Below are positions 16,095 to 24,838 of a stretch of 32,220 nt of DNA, piece by piece. Below the pieces are notes generated by a model. The model was not told the origin of the DNA, searched no databases, and was given only the letters and a program-made list of their open reading frames with translations. Each line of letters opens with the position of its first letter. The stretch's first letter is position 1. The stretch comes from Bacteroidales bacterium (GTDB taxonomy: Bacteria > Bacteroidota > Bacteroidia > Bacteroidales > VadinHA17), in NCBI GenBank assembly GCA_025358455.1, contig JANYJP010000051.1:1-32220 (forward strand). The letters run 5' to 3'. A program made the translations under genes and the position numbers.

Positions 16095-16826
16095 ATGAAG
16101 ACCTATATCAGAAGAAGGGAAAAGAATAAGCAGCTTGTAGTTTTATATGGTGCATGGGGAACAGATGAAAACGTATTTGCTCCGCTTTGTAATGATGAAT
16201 TTGATTTTATTCTTTTCTACAACTATTCGGCCGATGAAGCCCTTGTACTTCCTGAAATGAAGACATATGAAAAAATAACTCTTATTGGATGGGCTTTTGG
16301 TGTGTGGGCGGCCGAGTATTTATCTCCTAAAACAGGCATTATCCCGGATGTTACTATTGCTGTTAACGGAACTCCTGTTCCGGCGGATGAACAATATGGT
16401 ATTCCGCTTAATTTAATTGAAGGTACTTTAAATAATATTACTGAGGAAAATATCGGGAAATTCTATCTTCGGATGTTTGGGGACAAAAAAACATATCAGG
16501 CCAATATTGACAGGGTTCCGCATAGAACACTCAAATCATTACACGATGAACTCCGATGGTTATATAACCGGATAATGGAACAGAAGGAATCCGGATTCAG
16601 GTGGGACTATGCAGTTACTAGTGAAATAGACCGGGTTTTTCCTTCAAAGAATCTCGAAGGGTACTGGACCAGGGAAAAGAATACTAAGCATATTATCCTT
16701 CCCTTACCACATTACTTCTTTCATAAGTGGGGGACATTTACCGATTTCATAAGTTTCGTTGAAAACTACGAGAAACAAACTCCCAAACAAAGAAAAGCTT
16801 CCATAAAGGAAATTAAAGGTCTTTGA
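16095..16826 (+). CDS. BioG-type pimeloyl-ACP methyl ester esterase homologue with Ser-to-Ala nucleophile
   Basis: 243 aa, typical length for BioG (DUF452). It has the family's blocks: LVVLYGAWGTDENVF, the nucleophile elbow, AVNGTPVPADEQYGIP, then DRVFPSKN and LPLPHYFFHKWG. BioG is an alpha/beta hydrolase that releases pimeloyl-ACP from its methyl ester in biotin synthesis. In this copy the elbow reads GWAFGVW, so the expected serine is Ala67 (codon GCT), while the probable Asp179 and His206 of the triad are kept. No other biotin genes are in the window. It may be an inactive or re-purposed member, or carry a recent point mutation. Its 3' end overlaps the convergent YihY gene by 14 nt. Confidence 0.8.
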   Translation: MKTYIRRREKNKQLVVLYGAWGTDENVFAPLCNDEFDFILFYNYSADEALVLPEMKTYEKITLIGWAFGVWAAEYLSPKTGIIPDVTIAVNGTPVPADEQYGIPLNLIEGTLNNITEENIGKFYLRMFGDKKTYQANIDRVPHRTLKSLHDELRWLYNRIMEQKESGFRWDYAVTSEIDRVFPSKNLEGYWTREKNTKHIILPLPHYFFHKWGTFTDFISFVENYEKQTPKQRKASIKEIKGL

Positions 16827-18150
16827 TCAAAATATTATAATCTGATTTAGCTATTAGTTTGTCAAATTTTTCGAGCATAGAGATTACTTTATCATAATCT
16901 TTGTTTTTGGCTACCATTATCTGACTTACACCACTCTTATCAAGTCGCGAAAACACATAACTTACAGTTAACTTGTTAATATCCAGTGCCGGCTGATATA
17001 ACCGTTCTTTCTGTTCATTTACATGAATTATTGATACCAGGTTCACACTTGACAGATCCTGAAGAATATCACGGGCGAGCCTGACTGGAATTTTTAATGT
17101 TATAGCAATTGTCTCAGCACTAATAGGTTTCTCACCTGTAGAAAAATTATTAATAATCTTTTGCATAATCATAAGAACAAGCGCTCTTTTCTGATAATTG
17201 CTGATATTTAAAGCATCCGATTCGAATTCATATCTTGAAACATTCTGGTTGGCAAATGAAAGTTCAGCGCCAAGCAAAACAACAATCCATGTAGTTTGTA
17301 GCCAGATAATGAATAAAGGGACTGCAGCAAAGCTACCATAAATAGCACTTAGTTTGGCTATACCGAACTGAAGATCAATATATACCCACTGTATAATCTG
17401 GATTGCGGTACCGGCAATTATACCTGAAATAAGTGCAGGAATAAATTTCACTTTTGCATTTGGCATGATTATGAATAAGATAGTCATGGTCATCCATGTC
17501 AGTAAATAAGGGGCAAATTTTATCAAAAAGCTTATTAATGGTTTAAAAAAGCTAAGAATCGCGGCATTTGACATAAAATCTGTAAGCTGAGTACTTATAA
17601 AAATGGTAATACTGCTGGAGAGTATTATAAAAACCGGAGCAATTACCATAATAGTCAGATAATCAGTAAATTTTCTATACCATGGACGCGAGGATCTGAT
17701 TTGCCAGATTTGATTGAAGGAGCTTTCAATATGGTCGAGCAATGATAATACCGACCAGAAAAGTATAATTACACCTACTCCTGCCATATACCCGCCCCTG
17801 GTTGCATCTATGGCGCTCCTGACTTTTACTAATAACGGACCCAGCATATCTTTGTACATATCGAATTTATCCATTATAATCTTCTCAAGGTTTTTGTCAA
17901 GATCAAAACCTTTTGCGATTGCAAAAGCAATAGCAGCAACCGGAATAACAGAAAGTAGTGAATAAAATGTCAGCGCTGACGCCCTGAGTGATACTTTATC
18001 GTTAGAGAAACCCCGGGCAGCCAGAACAATAATTCTCAACTGTTTAAAAACAAACGTCTTCCCTTTCGATAATTCCGATAGTGGAGTGTGCCAGATTGCA
18101 TCATTCAATCGCTTAATCTGATCAAGAACCCATAAAACAGGATTTGCCAT
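16813..18150 (-). CDS. YihY/BrkB-family inner membrane protein
   Basis: 445 aa. Residues about 30-300 contain six to seven hydrophobic segments and the family phrases RASALTFYSLLSVIPVAAIAFAIAKGF, GVGVIILFWSVLSLL, ESSFNQIWQI, and YGSFAAVPLFIIWLQTTWIVVLLGAELSFA. These identify the YihY/BrkB group, once called RNase BN, for which the RNase label is considered wrong. The C-terminal 140 residues form a cytoplasmic winged-helix-like extension (ISAETIAITLKIPVRLARDILQDLSSVNLVSII), as seen in longer family members. Function is unsettled; transport or envelope roles are proposed. A minus-strand TATATTTG box lies at 18195-18202. Confidence 0.9.
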   Translation of the reverse strand: MANPVLWVLDQIKRLNDAIWHTPLSELSKGKTFVFKQLRIIVLAARGFSNDKVSLRASALTFYSLLSVIPVAAIAFAIAKGFDLDKNLEKIIMDKFDMYKDMLGPLLVKVRSAIDATRGGYMAGVGVIILFWSVLSLLDHIESSFNQIWQIRSSRPWYRKFTDYLTIMVIAPVFIILSSSITIFISTQLTDFMSNAAILSFFKPLISFLIKFAPYLLTWMTMTILFIIMPNAKVKFIPALISGIIAGTAIQIIQWVYIDLQFGIAKLSAIYGSFAAVPLFIIWLQTTWIVVLLGAELSFANQNVSRYEFESDALNISNYQKRALVLMIMQKIINNFSTGEKPISAETIAITLKIPVRLARDILQDLSSVNLVSIIHVNEQKERLYQPALDINKLTVSYVFSRLDKSGVSQIMVAKNKDYDKVISMLEKFDKLIAKSDYNILIKDL

Positions 18151-18194
18151 AACATGTTATTCCTTTAATTTCTACTAAGAAACCGCCTTTGGAT

Positions 18195-18202
18195 CAAATA
18201 TA
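18195..18202 (-). promoter_or_regulatory. Candidate -7 box for the YihY/BrkB gene
   Basis: On the minus strand the bases read TATATTTG, an exact TAnnTTTG match 44 nt before the start codon. The -33 element is not clear. Confidence 0.35.
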
Positions 18203-18299
18203 CGAAACTTTTTTTACCATGAAATCTCAGGTACCTTTCACTTCGTAGCACCATGGTTAAAAAAATATTTATAATTTTACTATTAAATTCAAGCGTAGT

Positions 18300-18992
18300 A
18301 TGAAGGTTGAAATTCTGGAGTTTGTTGAAGGGTCGAAAAAAGCAAAAGGAGTTACTGTAATAATTGATGTATTCAGAGCTTTTTCTGTTGCATGTTATGC
18401 TTTTGATGCAGGTGCAGTACGTGTAATAGCTACTTCAACGGTTGAGGATGCATTTTTGTTAAAGAAATCTTATTCAAATTCTGTTCTTGTTGGTGAAAGA
18501 AATGAGCGTAAAATTGAAGGATTTGACTTTGGGAACAGTCCAACTGAAATCATTAAAGCCGATCTTTCCGGTATTACAGTTATCCATACTACAACTGCCG
18601 GTACCCAGGGACTAATTAATGCGAAAAATGCTGATCTGGTTTTAACAGGCAGCTTTGTCAATGCAGGTGCAATTGTAAAGTATATCAAAGCAATTAATTC
18701 TGAAGAGGTAACTCTGGTTGCAATGGGGTTCAGAGCCACACAATCGGCACCAGAGGACCTTTTGTGTGCGGAACTGATTGAGTCGTCACTTAAAGGAAAC
18801 AGGTCTTTTAATGAATCAGGGATTTCAGATCTTAAGTATACTTCCGGTAACCGGTTCTTTAATCCTGACAATATAGATTTTTCACCACCAACTGATTTTT
18901 TCCTTTGCACAATGGTAAATAAATTCAATTTTGTTCTTAAAGCCTGCACAAGATTGGATGGTAATATTGATCTGATGAGGATTGACCTGTGA
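18300..18992 (+). CDS. comB: ComB-family 2-phosphosulfolactate phosphatase
   Basis: 230 aa, standard length for ComB (PF04029). Family blocks in order: VTVIIDVFRAFSVACYAFDAGA, GERNERKIEGFDFGNSPTEI, VIHTTTAGTQGL, VLTGSFVNAGAIVKYI, and a C-terminal SAPEDLLCAELI with acidic metal-binding residues. In methanogens ComB removes phosphate from 2-phosphosulfolactate in coenzyme M synthesis. Many bacteria without coenzyme M carry it, sometimes in sulfolactate metabolism, so the substrate here is uncertain. No comA or comC is nearby. The gene appears to stand alone between the divergent YihY gene and the convergent glycosyltransferase. Confidence 0.88.
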   Translation: MKVEILEFVEGSKKAKGVTVIIDVFRAFSVACYAFDAGAVRVIATSTVEDAFLLKKSYSNSVLVGERNERKIEGFDFGNSPTEIIKADLSGITVIHTTTAGTQGLINAKNADLVLTGSFVNAGAIVKYIKAINSEEVTLVAMGFRATQSAPEDLLCAELIESSLKGNRSFNESGISDLKYTSGNRFFNPDNIDFSPPTDFFLCTMVNKFNFVLKACTRLDGNIDLMRIDL

Positions 18993-18995
18993 AAA

Positions 18996-19082
18996 ATGGA
19001 AAAGAAAATGATTGCGAATACAGGTAATTTAAACCTATTTGAAGAACCGTCGCAACCTTTTTATACAAATTGTAATGATTAA
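18996..19082 (+). CDS. Possible 28-residue small ORF after comB
   Basis: A reading frame from the ATG at 18996 runs for 28 codons (MEKKMIANTGNLNLFEEPSQ, then PFYTNCND) to a TAA at 19080-19082. It starts 3 nt after the comB stop and its last 4 nt overlap the end of the convergent glycosyltransferase gene. The close spacing would allow translational coupling. There is no recognised family and the length makes chance likely. Confidence 0.2.
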   Translation: MEKKMIANTGNLNLFEEPSQPFYTNCND

Positions 19083-20014
19083 AAAATCGGCAGGATATTC
19101 TTTCTCATATGAATCATCCTGAATGTGCAAAACATACAAATTTTATAAAATCCAAATAATCTCAAAGATATATTGTTTGAATCAAGTCTTATCTCCATTC
19201 GATCTCTGTATCTGATAAATACTCCGGCTAATACCCCTGTTAATCTGAAAAATCTGAGTTTATTATAGAGTCTGAGTATATTGACTGTTTCAGAAAATGC
19301 TCTCTTATCCGTAACATTGTCATAAAGCATACTCAGGTTTTCCATACCAAGTTTTGTTTTACCAAGAAATTCCTTATTTGATTCTAACCCATCATGTACC
19401 AGGGCATTATCAATATGAAGAATATTAATTCCAGCTTTCTTAAGCTGGTAACCCATCAGAGTATCCTCATGACCGTACTGCTTCAGCTCCTCATTGAATC
19501 GTATTTTCGAAAAAACAGATTTCTCAATAAGAACATTAAATGTTGAGAAGCTTGCATGTGGGTGCTTATTCCTCTCAGCAGCCTTAATTTGTTCTTTCTT
19601 TTTGCCGTATTTCCATCTGAGTAGTTTATCGGGATCTCCGGGATGACTATCATGATACAGAGTTCCACCCGATAATACTCTGGCTCTGGTCATTGCGGGG
19701 ATCCACTTCAAGATATATGCTTCAGCAGTACCGGGGAACATTGCATCGGCATCGATAAAAAGAAGAAAATCACCCTTTGCTTCCAGGGCCAATCTGTTTC
19801 TTATTGAGGCTCTTCCAATATTCTTTTCGGAAATTATCAGCCTGACCCCGCCTCCCTCAAGTAAACGGTATTTCTCCCTGAACTCAATGGAAGAGCCATC
19901 ATCTCCAATAAGTATTTCACACAATTCAGGTACTGTGCCTATGACACCCTTCATGCTATGCACCAACGCAACTATATCATAATCAAATACCGGGATTAAC
20001 AATGAGATTTTCAT
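19079..20014 (-). CDS. Family-2 glycosyltransferase
   Basis: 311 aa. The GT-A nucleotide-binding fold is evident: MKISLLIPVFDYD at the start, IGDDGSS at about 37-43, NIGRASIRNRLALEAKGDFLLFIDADAMF with the metal-binding DADA, and later a GHEDTLMGYQLKKAGI motif carrying the usual ED acid/base position. One short hydrophobic patch near the C-terminus may contact the membrane. The acceptor and sugar are unknown. It is a lone gene rather than part of a polysaccharide cluster. On the minus strand a TATATTTG -7 box lies at 20037-20044. Confidence 0.9.
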   Translation of the reverse strand: MKISLLIPVFDYDIVALVHSMKGVIGTVPELCEILIGDDGSSIEFREKYRLLEGGGVRLIISEKNIGRASIRNRLALEAKGDFLLFIDADAMFPGTAEAYILKWIPAMTRARVLSGGTLYHDSHPGDPDKLLRWKYGKKKEQIKAAERNKHPHASFSTFNVLIEKSVFSKIRFNEELKQYGHEDTLMGYQLKKAGINILHIDNALVHDGLESNKEFLGKTKLGMENLSMLYDNVTDKRAFSETVNILRLYNKLRFFRLTGVLAGVFIRYRDRMEIRLDSNNISLRLFGFYKICMFCTFRMIHMRKNILPIF

Positions 20015-20076
20015 TATCTGAATAGGCTAGATAAATCAAATATACAATTTATTTTCTTAATATTTGCTCAACAAAC

Positions 20077-20107
20077 TTTGGCAAAGAAATTGCAATAGTT
20101 AATTTTG
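20077..20107 (+). promoter_or_regulatory. Consensus promoter of the TlpA-like gene
   Basis: TTTG at 20077-20080 and TAATTTTG at 20100-20107 are separated by exactly 19 nt, a textbook Bacteroidota sigma-ABfr type promoter. Transcription would start near 20114, about 22 nt before the start codon. The divergent glycosyltransferase gene has its own box at 20037-20044. Confidence 0.7.
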
Positions 20108-20135
20108 GAAATGTCTTTAATAATCTGAACTATAA

Positions 20136-21554
20136 ATGAGAAAGATAGCATTTGCCTTTTTCCTTACTCTTATTCCTGTGATTTTGTCCGCACAGTTAAA
20201 AAGTGGCTATGAAATTGATGTTACTATTCACGGGCTACGTGATTCTACAATATTTTTCGCCTATCATTATGGTGAAAAACAGTACATTAAGGATACTTTA
20301 AAACTTGATAATTCGGGTAGAGGAAAGGTTATGAGCCAAGAATCTCTTCCTCAGGGCATTTACATGATTGTTCTTCCGGGCAAAAAATATTTCGAAGTAC
20401 TGATCTCAAAAATCCAGCACTTTTCTATTGAATGTTCCTACGATGATTTTTTTGGAACACTCAGGTTCAAAGGATCTGATGAAAATACCTCGTTTGTTGC
20501 CTACCAGAATAAATGGTTAACTATGCAAAAAGAAGCTGCTTCTCTTGCAAAAAGAGTTCAAAATAACAAACAGAATAACGATTCACTTAAATTTCTGACC
20601 ACTGAACAGAAGTCTCAGGAGTATAATATGAAATTGTACCTTAAGAGCGTAATCAGTGAAAATAACGGAAATCTTCTTGCTACTCTGGTTAAAGCACTAC
20701 TTCCGCTTGATGTTCCGGAATTTAAGGTTCCATCAATGGTTTCTAATCCCGATTCGGTTAAATGGATTTATAATTACAACTATAACAAATACCATTTCTT
20801 TGATAATATTGACTTTACCGATGAAAGATTATTACGTACACCTATTATATATGGAAGATTAGAAGCTTTCTTTACAAACGTTGTTATTCAGGCTCCGGAT
20901 TCTATAAACAAGGAGATTGATAAAATAATTAAAAAATGTGAAAGCGACTATAAGATTTTTCAGTTTGTTTCTGTCTATCTTTTTAACCATTTCAGGGAAA
21001 GTGAAATAATGGGACATGATGCAGTTATGGTCAAACTTGCTGATGATATTTATCTTTCAGGGAAGGCAGACTGGGTATCAAAAGAATTTAAAGATGATCT
21101 CAGAAAGCAGGTTGATCTTATACGGCCTAACCTTATTGGCAAAAAAGCTGTAGACCTCATAATGGACTCTTATAAAGGGATATTTGTTTCATTATATGAT
21201 GTTAATAAGGAATTTACCGTATTATATTTCTGGGAACCTGATTGCGGGCATTGCAAAGAAGCCACACCGAAGCTCAAGGTCTATTATGACAAACCCAGGG
21301 ATTACAGTCTGGAAATATTTGCTGTATGTACTACAGCTGAAAAAGCAAAATGGACAAAATACATTGAGGATAATAAGCTAACCTGGATCAATGGATGGGA
21401 CCCTGATAGAAAATCTCATTTTGACTATTATTATAATGTGCAATCAACACCTTTGGTTTATATTCTTGATAAAAACAAAAAAATCATTGCAAAGAAACTG
21501 GCTGTTGAGCAGATAGGTACGTTCATTGAAAACTACAGGCGATATTTTAAATAG
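20136..21554 (+). CDS. TlpA-like thioredoxin-domain protein (DUF4369/DUF5106 type)
   Basis: 472 aa. A signal peptide (to about residue 19, ILSAQ) is followed by a DUF4369-like beta domain (about 22-115; VTIHGLRDSTIFFAYHYGEKQYIKDT). A helical middle part like DUF5106 spans about 120-335. A C-terminal thioredoxin fold spans about 335-472 with the redox motif WEPDCGHCKE (C370, C373) and cis-Pro region QSTPLVYI. Such proteins are periplasmic disulfide or cytochrome-maturation type oxidoreductases common in Bacteroidota. The CGHC active site resembles DsbA/PDI more than the CxPC of classical TlpA. The gene has its own promoter and its last 8 nt overlap the convergent btuD. Confidence 0.85.
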   Translation: MRKIAFAFFLTLIPVILSAQLKSGYEIDVTIHGLRDSTIFFAYHYGEKQYIKDTLKLDNSGRGKVMSQESLPQGIYMIVLPGKKYFEVLISKIQHFSIECSYDDFFGTLRFKGSDENTSFVAYQNKWLTMQKEAASLAKRVQNNKQNNDSLKFLTTEQKSQEYNMKLYLKSVISENNGNLLATLVKALLPLDVPEFKVPSMVSNPDSVKWIYNYNYNKYHFFDNIDFTDERLLRTPIIYGRLEAFFTNVVIQAPDSINKEIDKIIKKCESDYKIFQFVSVYLFNHFRESEIMGHDAVMVKLADDIYLSGKADWVSKEFKDDLRKQVDLIRPNLIGKKAVDLIMDSYKGIFVSLYDVNKEFTVLYFWEPDCGHCKEATPKLKVYYDKPRDYSLEIFAVCTTAEKAKWTKYIEDNKLTWINGWDPDRKSHFDYYYNVQSTPLVYILDKNKKIIAKKLAVEQIGTFIENYRRYFK

Positions 21555-22566
21555 AAATGTGTTCATTTTCGACTAATCCACTTATCAAATCGTAAATTGA
21601 ACTAAACGCTTTTTCCTGTTTTTCAGATATTACCTTCCAACTATTCATAGTGCCTGAAATTACCTTTATATATGGTGTTGTTTTTGTCGCTGATATAGAA
21701 AACCCTGCTCTTCTGACTGCTTCTTCTGTCCAGTGCTTTTCTACTCCGTCCCCTTCAATATAAAAAGAACCCTTCTCCTCTTCCATGAACGAAAAAGTTC
21801 CTGTTTCAGAATTAAAATGAAGAGATGAAGATTCAAAGAGGTGATCAAATGCTCCATCAATCATAAGATCTTCCGGCGCTCCTTCCCTTAACTGATTGTC
21901 AAGAATTAACCAGATCTTATCAGATTGACTTATTGCCATTTGCAGATCATGTGTCGAAAATATAATTGTCTTTTTGCCTTTTTGAGAAAGCTGATGAAGC
22001 AGATGAAAAATCTCATATTTGCTGCCAATATCGAGAAAAGCTGTCGGCTCATCCATAACCATTATATCTGTATCCTGGGCAAGGATCCTCGCTATCATAG
22101 TTTTTTGACGTTCGCCATCTGATAATTCCGATATCAATCTGTCTCTGAATGCTGACATTGAGGTTTTTTCCAGCGCATCAAGTATTTTCTCATGATCAAT
22201 TAAACTTATTTTTCCGAACCAATTCGTATGAGGATATCTTCCAAGAGAAACAAGATCGTAAACTCTCATATTTGTTGCCTTCACTGTTTCAGTAGAAATA
22301 TATCCTACTTTCCGGGCGAGATCAGTCCTTGAGTATCCACGTATACCCCTGCCGTCATAATAAATTTCACCACCAAGAGGTTCCTGCAGACCGGTCATCG
22401 TTCGCAGAAGTGTACTTTTACCAATACCATTCCTGCCGATTACGGCTATGAGTTCCCCTTTCTTTGCACTTGCATTAAGCGGAGGCAGAAGAACAGTTCT
22501 GCTGCTTCCTGAAACATACCCTATTTTCAGTAAATTAAGAGATAATATTTTGTTCAGTTTCGTCAT
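21547..22566 (-). CDS. btuD: BtuD/FecE-type ABC transporter ATPase with C-terminal extension
   Basis: 339 aa from the ATG at 22566. The frame is open to a TTG at 22611, but that start would overlap the permease gene by 43 nt, whereas the ATG leaves 2 nt after its stop. ATPase motifs are complete: Walker A GRNGIGKST, signature LSDGERQK, Walker B DIMVMDEPTAFLD and switch STHDLQ. Cobalamin and ferrichrome-type ATPases usually have about 250-270 residues. This one carries about 80 more (FMEEEKGSFYIEGDGVEKHW to the end), a small mixed alpha/beta domain I do not recognise. It is the last gene of the B12 operon and would drive uptake through the permease just upstream. Substrate assignment rests on the riboswitch and BtuB. 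Confidence 0.88.
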   Translation of the reverse strand: MTKLNKILSLNLLKIGYVSGSSRTVLLPPLNASAKKGELIAVIGRNGIGKSTLLRTMTGLQEPLGGEIYYDGRGIRGYSRTDLARKVGYISTETVKATNMRVYDLVSLGRYPHTNWFGKISLIDHEKILDALEKTSMSAFRDRLISELSDGERQKTMIARILAQDTDIMVMDEPTAFLDIGSKYEIFHLLHQLSQKGKKTIIFSTHDLQMAISQSDKIWLILDNQLREGAPEDLMIDGAFDHLFESSSLHFNSETGTFSFMEEEKGSFYIEGDGVEKHWTEEAVRRAGFSISATKTTPYIKVISGTMNSWKVISEKQEKAFSSIYDLISGLVENEHISI

Positions 22567-22568
22567 AA

Positions 22569-23678
22569 TCAGAAGAGACCCGAGTATTTTCGATTTCGCA
22601 TTATCACCCAAATAACTATTGGAATACCAATAAGCGAAGTGACCGAATTAACAGGAAGCACATTGTCGGACCCGGGCAGTTGAGAAATAATATCACTTAG
22701 AAGCATAACAGCACCTCCTGTAAGAATTGTTCCCGGGATTAAAATCAAATGATCAGATGTTTTAAAAAGTATCCGGGTTATATGTGGTACTGCTATTCCG
22801 ATAAATCCGATTGGCCCGCAAAAAGCTGTAACAGTCCCGGTCAGAATACTGGTACAAATGAATATCATAAACCTGGCTAATTTTACATTAAGCCCTATAC
22901 TTCCCGCGTAAGTCTCACCCAGCAATAAGGCATTCAGCATTTTAGTTGTTATAAGGGTCAGTATCACCCCTGCAGAAACAGAAATAATAAGTACATTCAA
23001 CTGACCCGATGTAAGATTTCCAAGACTTCCCATTGTCCAGATAACATATGCTTTTAACATTGTTTCATTACTGAAATACTGCATAATTATAACTATCGCA
23101 GATATTCCGCTTGAGAGCATAATTCCAAGTATCAGTATAGTCATTATGTCCTTTACTTTTGAAGAAAGAACCATTATCAGTGCCAGAACAACTCCTGCAC
23201 CAACCCAGGAGGCAGCGACAAGAATCCAGTTACCCAGCCCGCTTACATTTTCAGGGGACAGGTGGGAAGAAAACCCAAGTATTACAAAGGCAACTCCAAG
23301 GCTTGCACCGGAACTGATCCCCAGAACATCAGGTCCGGCCATTGGATTCCTGAATACAGTTTGCATTTGTAATCCGCTCAATGATAGCGCTATACCAACT
23401 GTCAGAGCAGTAATAGCCTTTGGAATTCTGAATTTAAGAATAATAGTTTCGAAATTACTTCCGCTGTGTGTGAAAATTGCTCTGATTACTTCAGAAGCTT
23501 TTATACTAACCGATCCAAAAAAAATATCCAGAATAAAAAGACTGATAACAATCAGAAAAAGTGCTCCGAAAAGCAGTTCTTTCCGGTTTCCCGATTTTGA
23601 AATGCTAAGAGTTTGTATCTGATTGTCTGTTTTCAAAATTTTCAGATTAGTTAATTTTCCGGTAATAAAATAACTCAT
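22569..23678 (-). CDS. btuC: BtuC/FecCD-type ABC transporter permease
   Basis: 369 aa from the ATG at 23678; a TTG 9 nt upstream is less likely. About nine to ten hydrophobic segments. FecCD signatures include LSLSGLQMQTVFRNPMAGPDVLGISSGA (about 110-140), LLGETYAGSIGL, and FCGPIGFIGIAVPHITRIL. The N-terminal 35 residues are hydrophilic and longer than usual, so translation could begin further in. The gene overlaps the binding-protein gene by 32 nt and is followed after 2 nt by the ATPase. It forms the inner-membrane channel for vitamin B12. Confidence 0.9.
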   Translation of the reverse strand: MSYFITGKLTNLKILKTDNQIQTLSISKSGNRKELLFGALFLIVISLFILDIFFGSVSIKASEVIRAIFTHSGSNFETIILKFRIPKAITALTVGIALSLSGLQMQTVFRNPMAGPDVLGISSGASLGVAFVILGFSSHLSPENVSGLGNWILVAASWVGAGVVLALIMVLSSKVKDIMTILILGIMLSSGISAIVIIMQYFSNETMLKAYVIWTMGSLGNLTSGQLNVLIISVSAGVILTLITTKMLNALLLGETYAGSIGLNVKLARFMIFICTSILTGTVTAFCGPIGFIGIAVPHITRILFKTSDHLILIPGTILTGGAVMLLSDIISQLPGSDNVLPVNSVTSLIGIPIVIWVIMRNRKYSGLF

Positions 23679-24804
23679 GATCACCAAATAAACCGGGATG
23701 CAAAATTGAAGCTATATCTTGAAGAATAAGATGCGGGTAAACACTTCCCATCTCCCAGTAATCATTTCCGCCATTTGAAGTTACACGTTTGTTGTTATTA
23801 TACAGATTCCCGCTTTTAAAACAAGGAAGTTCATTAAGGCGCTGATCAACAGCCGATATTTCATCTTTTATTTTTACAGTTCCGATATTCAGCCAGAAAT
23901 CAGCAGTAAGCGCACGCAAATAAACATTCTCAAGTCCCAGTGGCATTGATATTGAAGACTCTGTATTTTTCCAGAGATATTCTCCTCCGGCATCCGTTAC
24001 CATCTTGCTTATAAATGAGTTACCGGGTGAAATGTACCATGTATCTTTAAAAGGAAGTCCTAACAAAACCTTTGGTTTTTTGGAGATATTTTTGCTGATA
24101 TATGATTTCAATTTTTTATATGCTTCATATTCTGAAGAGTAAATACTATCAGCCAATTCTTCCTTACAATAAAGTGCGCCAAATAACTTGATCCATTCGG
24201 CCCTGCTTAACGGGTCTGTTTCCAGGTAATCTGCGTTAAAAACTACTTTTATACCCAGCTCTTTAATTTTTCCAAAATAACCATCTGATTCATTTCCTAT
24301 TCCATACATCATTATCAGGTCAGGAGAAATTTTAAGAATCAATTCTTTATTCAGGTTGGCATCGTACCCGACATCTTCAACCAGACCCTTTTTAATATTC
24401 CCTGTAAGGCTTTCGGAAAATATGAATCCGCTGCCTGACACACCTGATATAGTGTTCTCTTCACCCAATGCTGAAATCATTGCTATATGTGTGGTCGACA
24501 TGCATATTATCTTTTTAACAGGAACAAAAATTACAGTTGCCGAATCCATTCCAATGGGTAATTCTGCTCCCCTTCTGACAAGATAGTATATCAGGTTAAT
24601 ATTTTCTGCTCCCTGCCATGGATTAATAATTTTAAGTATTGTATAACCGTTCCCTTTTTCAATAGTGAATCTTTCAGCTTTTGAAATACCATTTTTAAAA
24701 TCAGGAAATTTTTCACGTTCCTTTTTATAACTATTCACGCAACCGGAAATAGTAATTATTAACAGAATTAATGTTGATTTAAGGACATTCACGTTTGTCT
24801 TCAT
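23647..24804 (-). CDS. btuF: BtuF-like cobalamin-binding lipoprotein of the ABC transporter
   Basis: 385 aa from the ATG at 24804; a GTG three codons earlier is possible. The signal ends in a lipobox, ITISGC, so it is a lipoprotein. The body is a two-lobed class III binding protein (PF01497) with the blocks IICMSTTHIAMISALGEENTISGVSG, SPDLIMMYGIG, GKIKELGIKVVF and LTADFWLNIG. It is about 120 residues longer than E. coli BtuF, as is common for Bacteroidota. It lies 34 nt after the beta-propeller lipoprotein gene and overlaps btuC. It would hand B12 from the outer-membrane receptor to BtuCD. Confidence 0.87.
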   Translation of the reverse strand: MKTNVNVLKSTLILLIITISGCVNSYKKEREKFPDFKNGISKAERFTIEKGNGYTILKIINPWQGAENINLIYYLVRRGAELPIGMDSATVIFVPVKKIICMSTTHIAMISALGEENTISGVSGSGFIFSESLTGNIKKGLVEDVGYDANLNKELILKISPDLIMMYGIGNESDGYFGKIKELGIKVVFNADYLETDPLSRAEWIKLFGALYCKEELADSIYSSEYEAYKKLKSYISKNISKKPKVLLGLPFKDTWYISPGNSFISKMVTDAGGEYLWKNTESSISMPLGLENVYLRALTADFWLNIGTVKIKDEISAVDQRLNELPCFKSGNLYNNNKRVTSNGGNDYWEMGSVYPHLILQDIASILHPGLFGDHELFYYRKIN

Positions 24805-24838
24805 ACTCCTCACGAAGGATATTTCATTTATATGAGTA

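Noticed and set aside
18211-18260. Short inverted words TTACCATG and CATGGTTAA between the YihY and comB genes as an operator
   Set aside because: The match is only about 8 bp with one offset and a 30-nt gap, within chance expectation for AT-rich DNA.
18470-18949. 159-codon minus-strand frame opposite comB
   Set aside because: The ComB family assignment on the plus strand is firm and covers the same bases.
22569-22611. A longer btuD starting at the TTG at 22611
   Set aside because: It would add 15 residues that overlap the permease coding sequence by 43 nt; the ATG at 22566 sits 2 nt after the permease stop and fits the start of the ABC domain.
23146-23622. 158-codon plus-strand frame opposite btuC
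   Set aside because: It mirrors the membrane helices of a clear FecCD permease and has no family features of its own.
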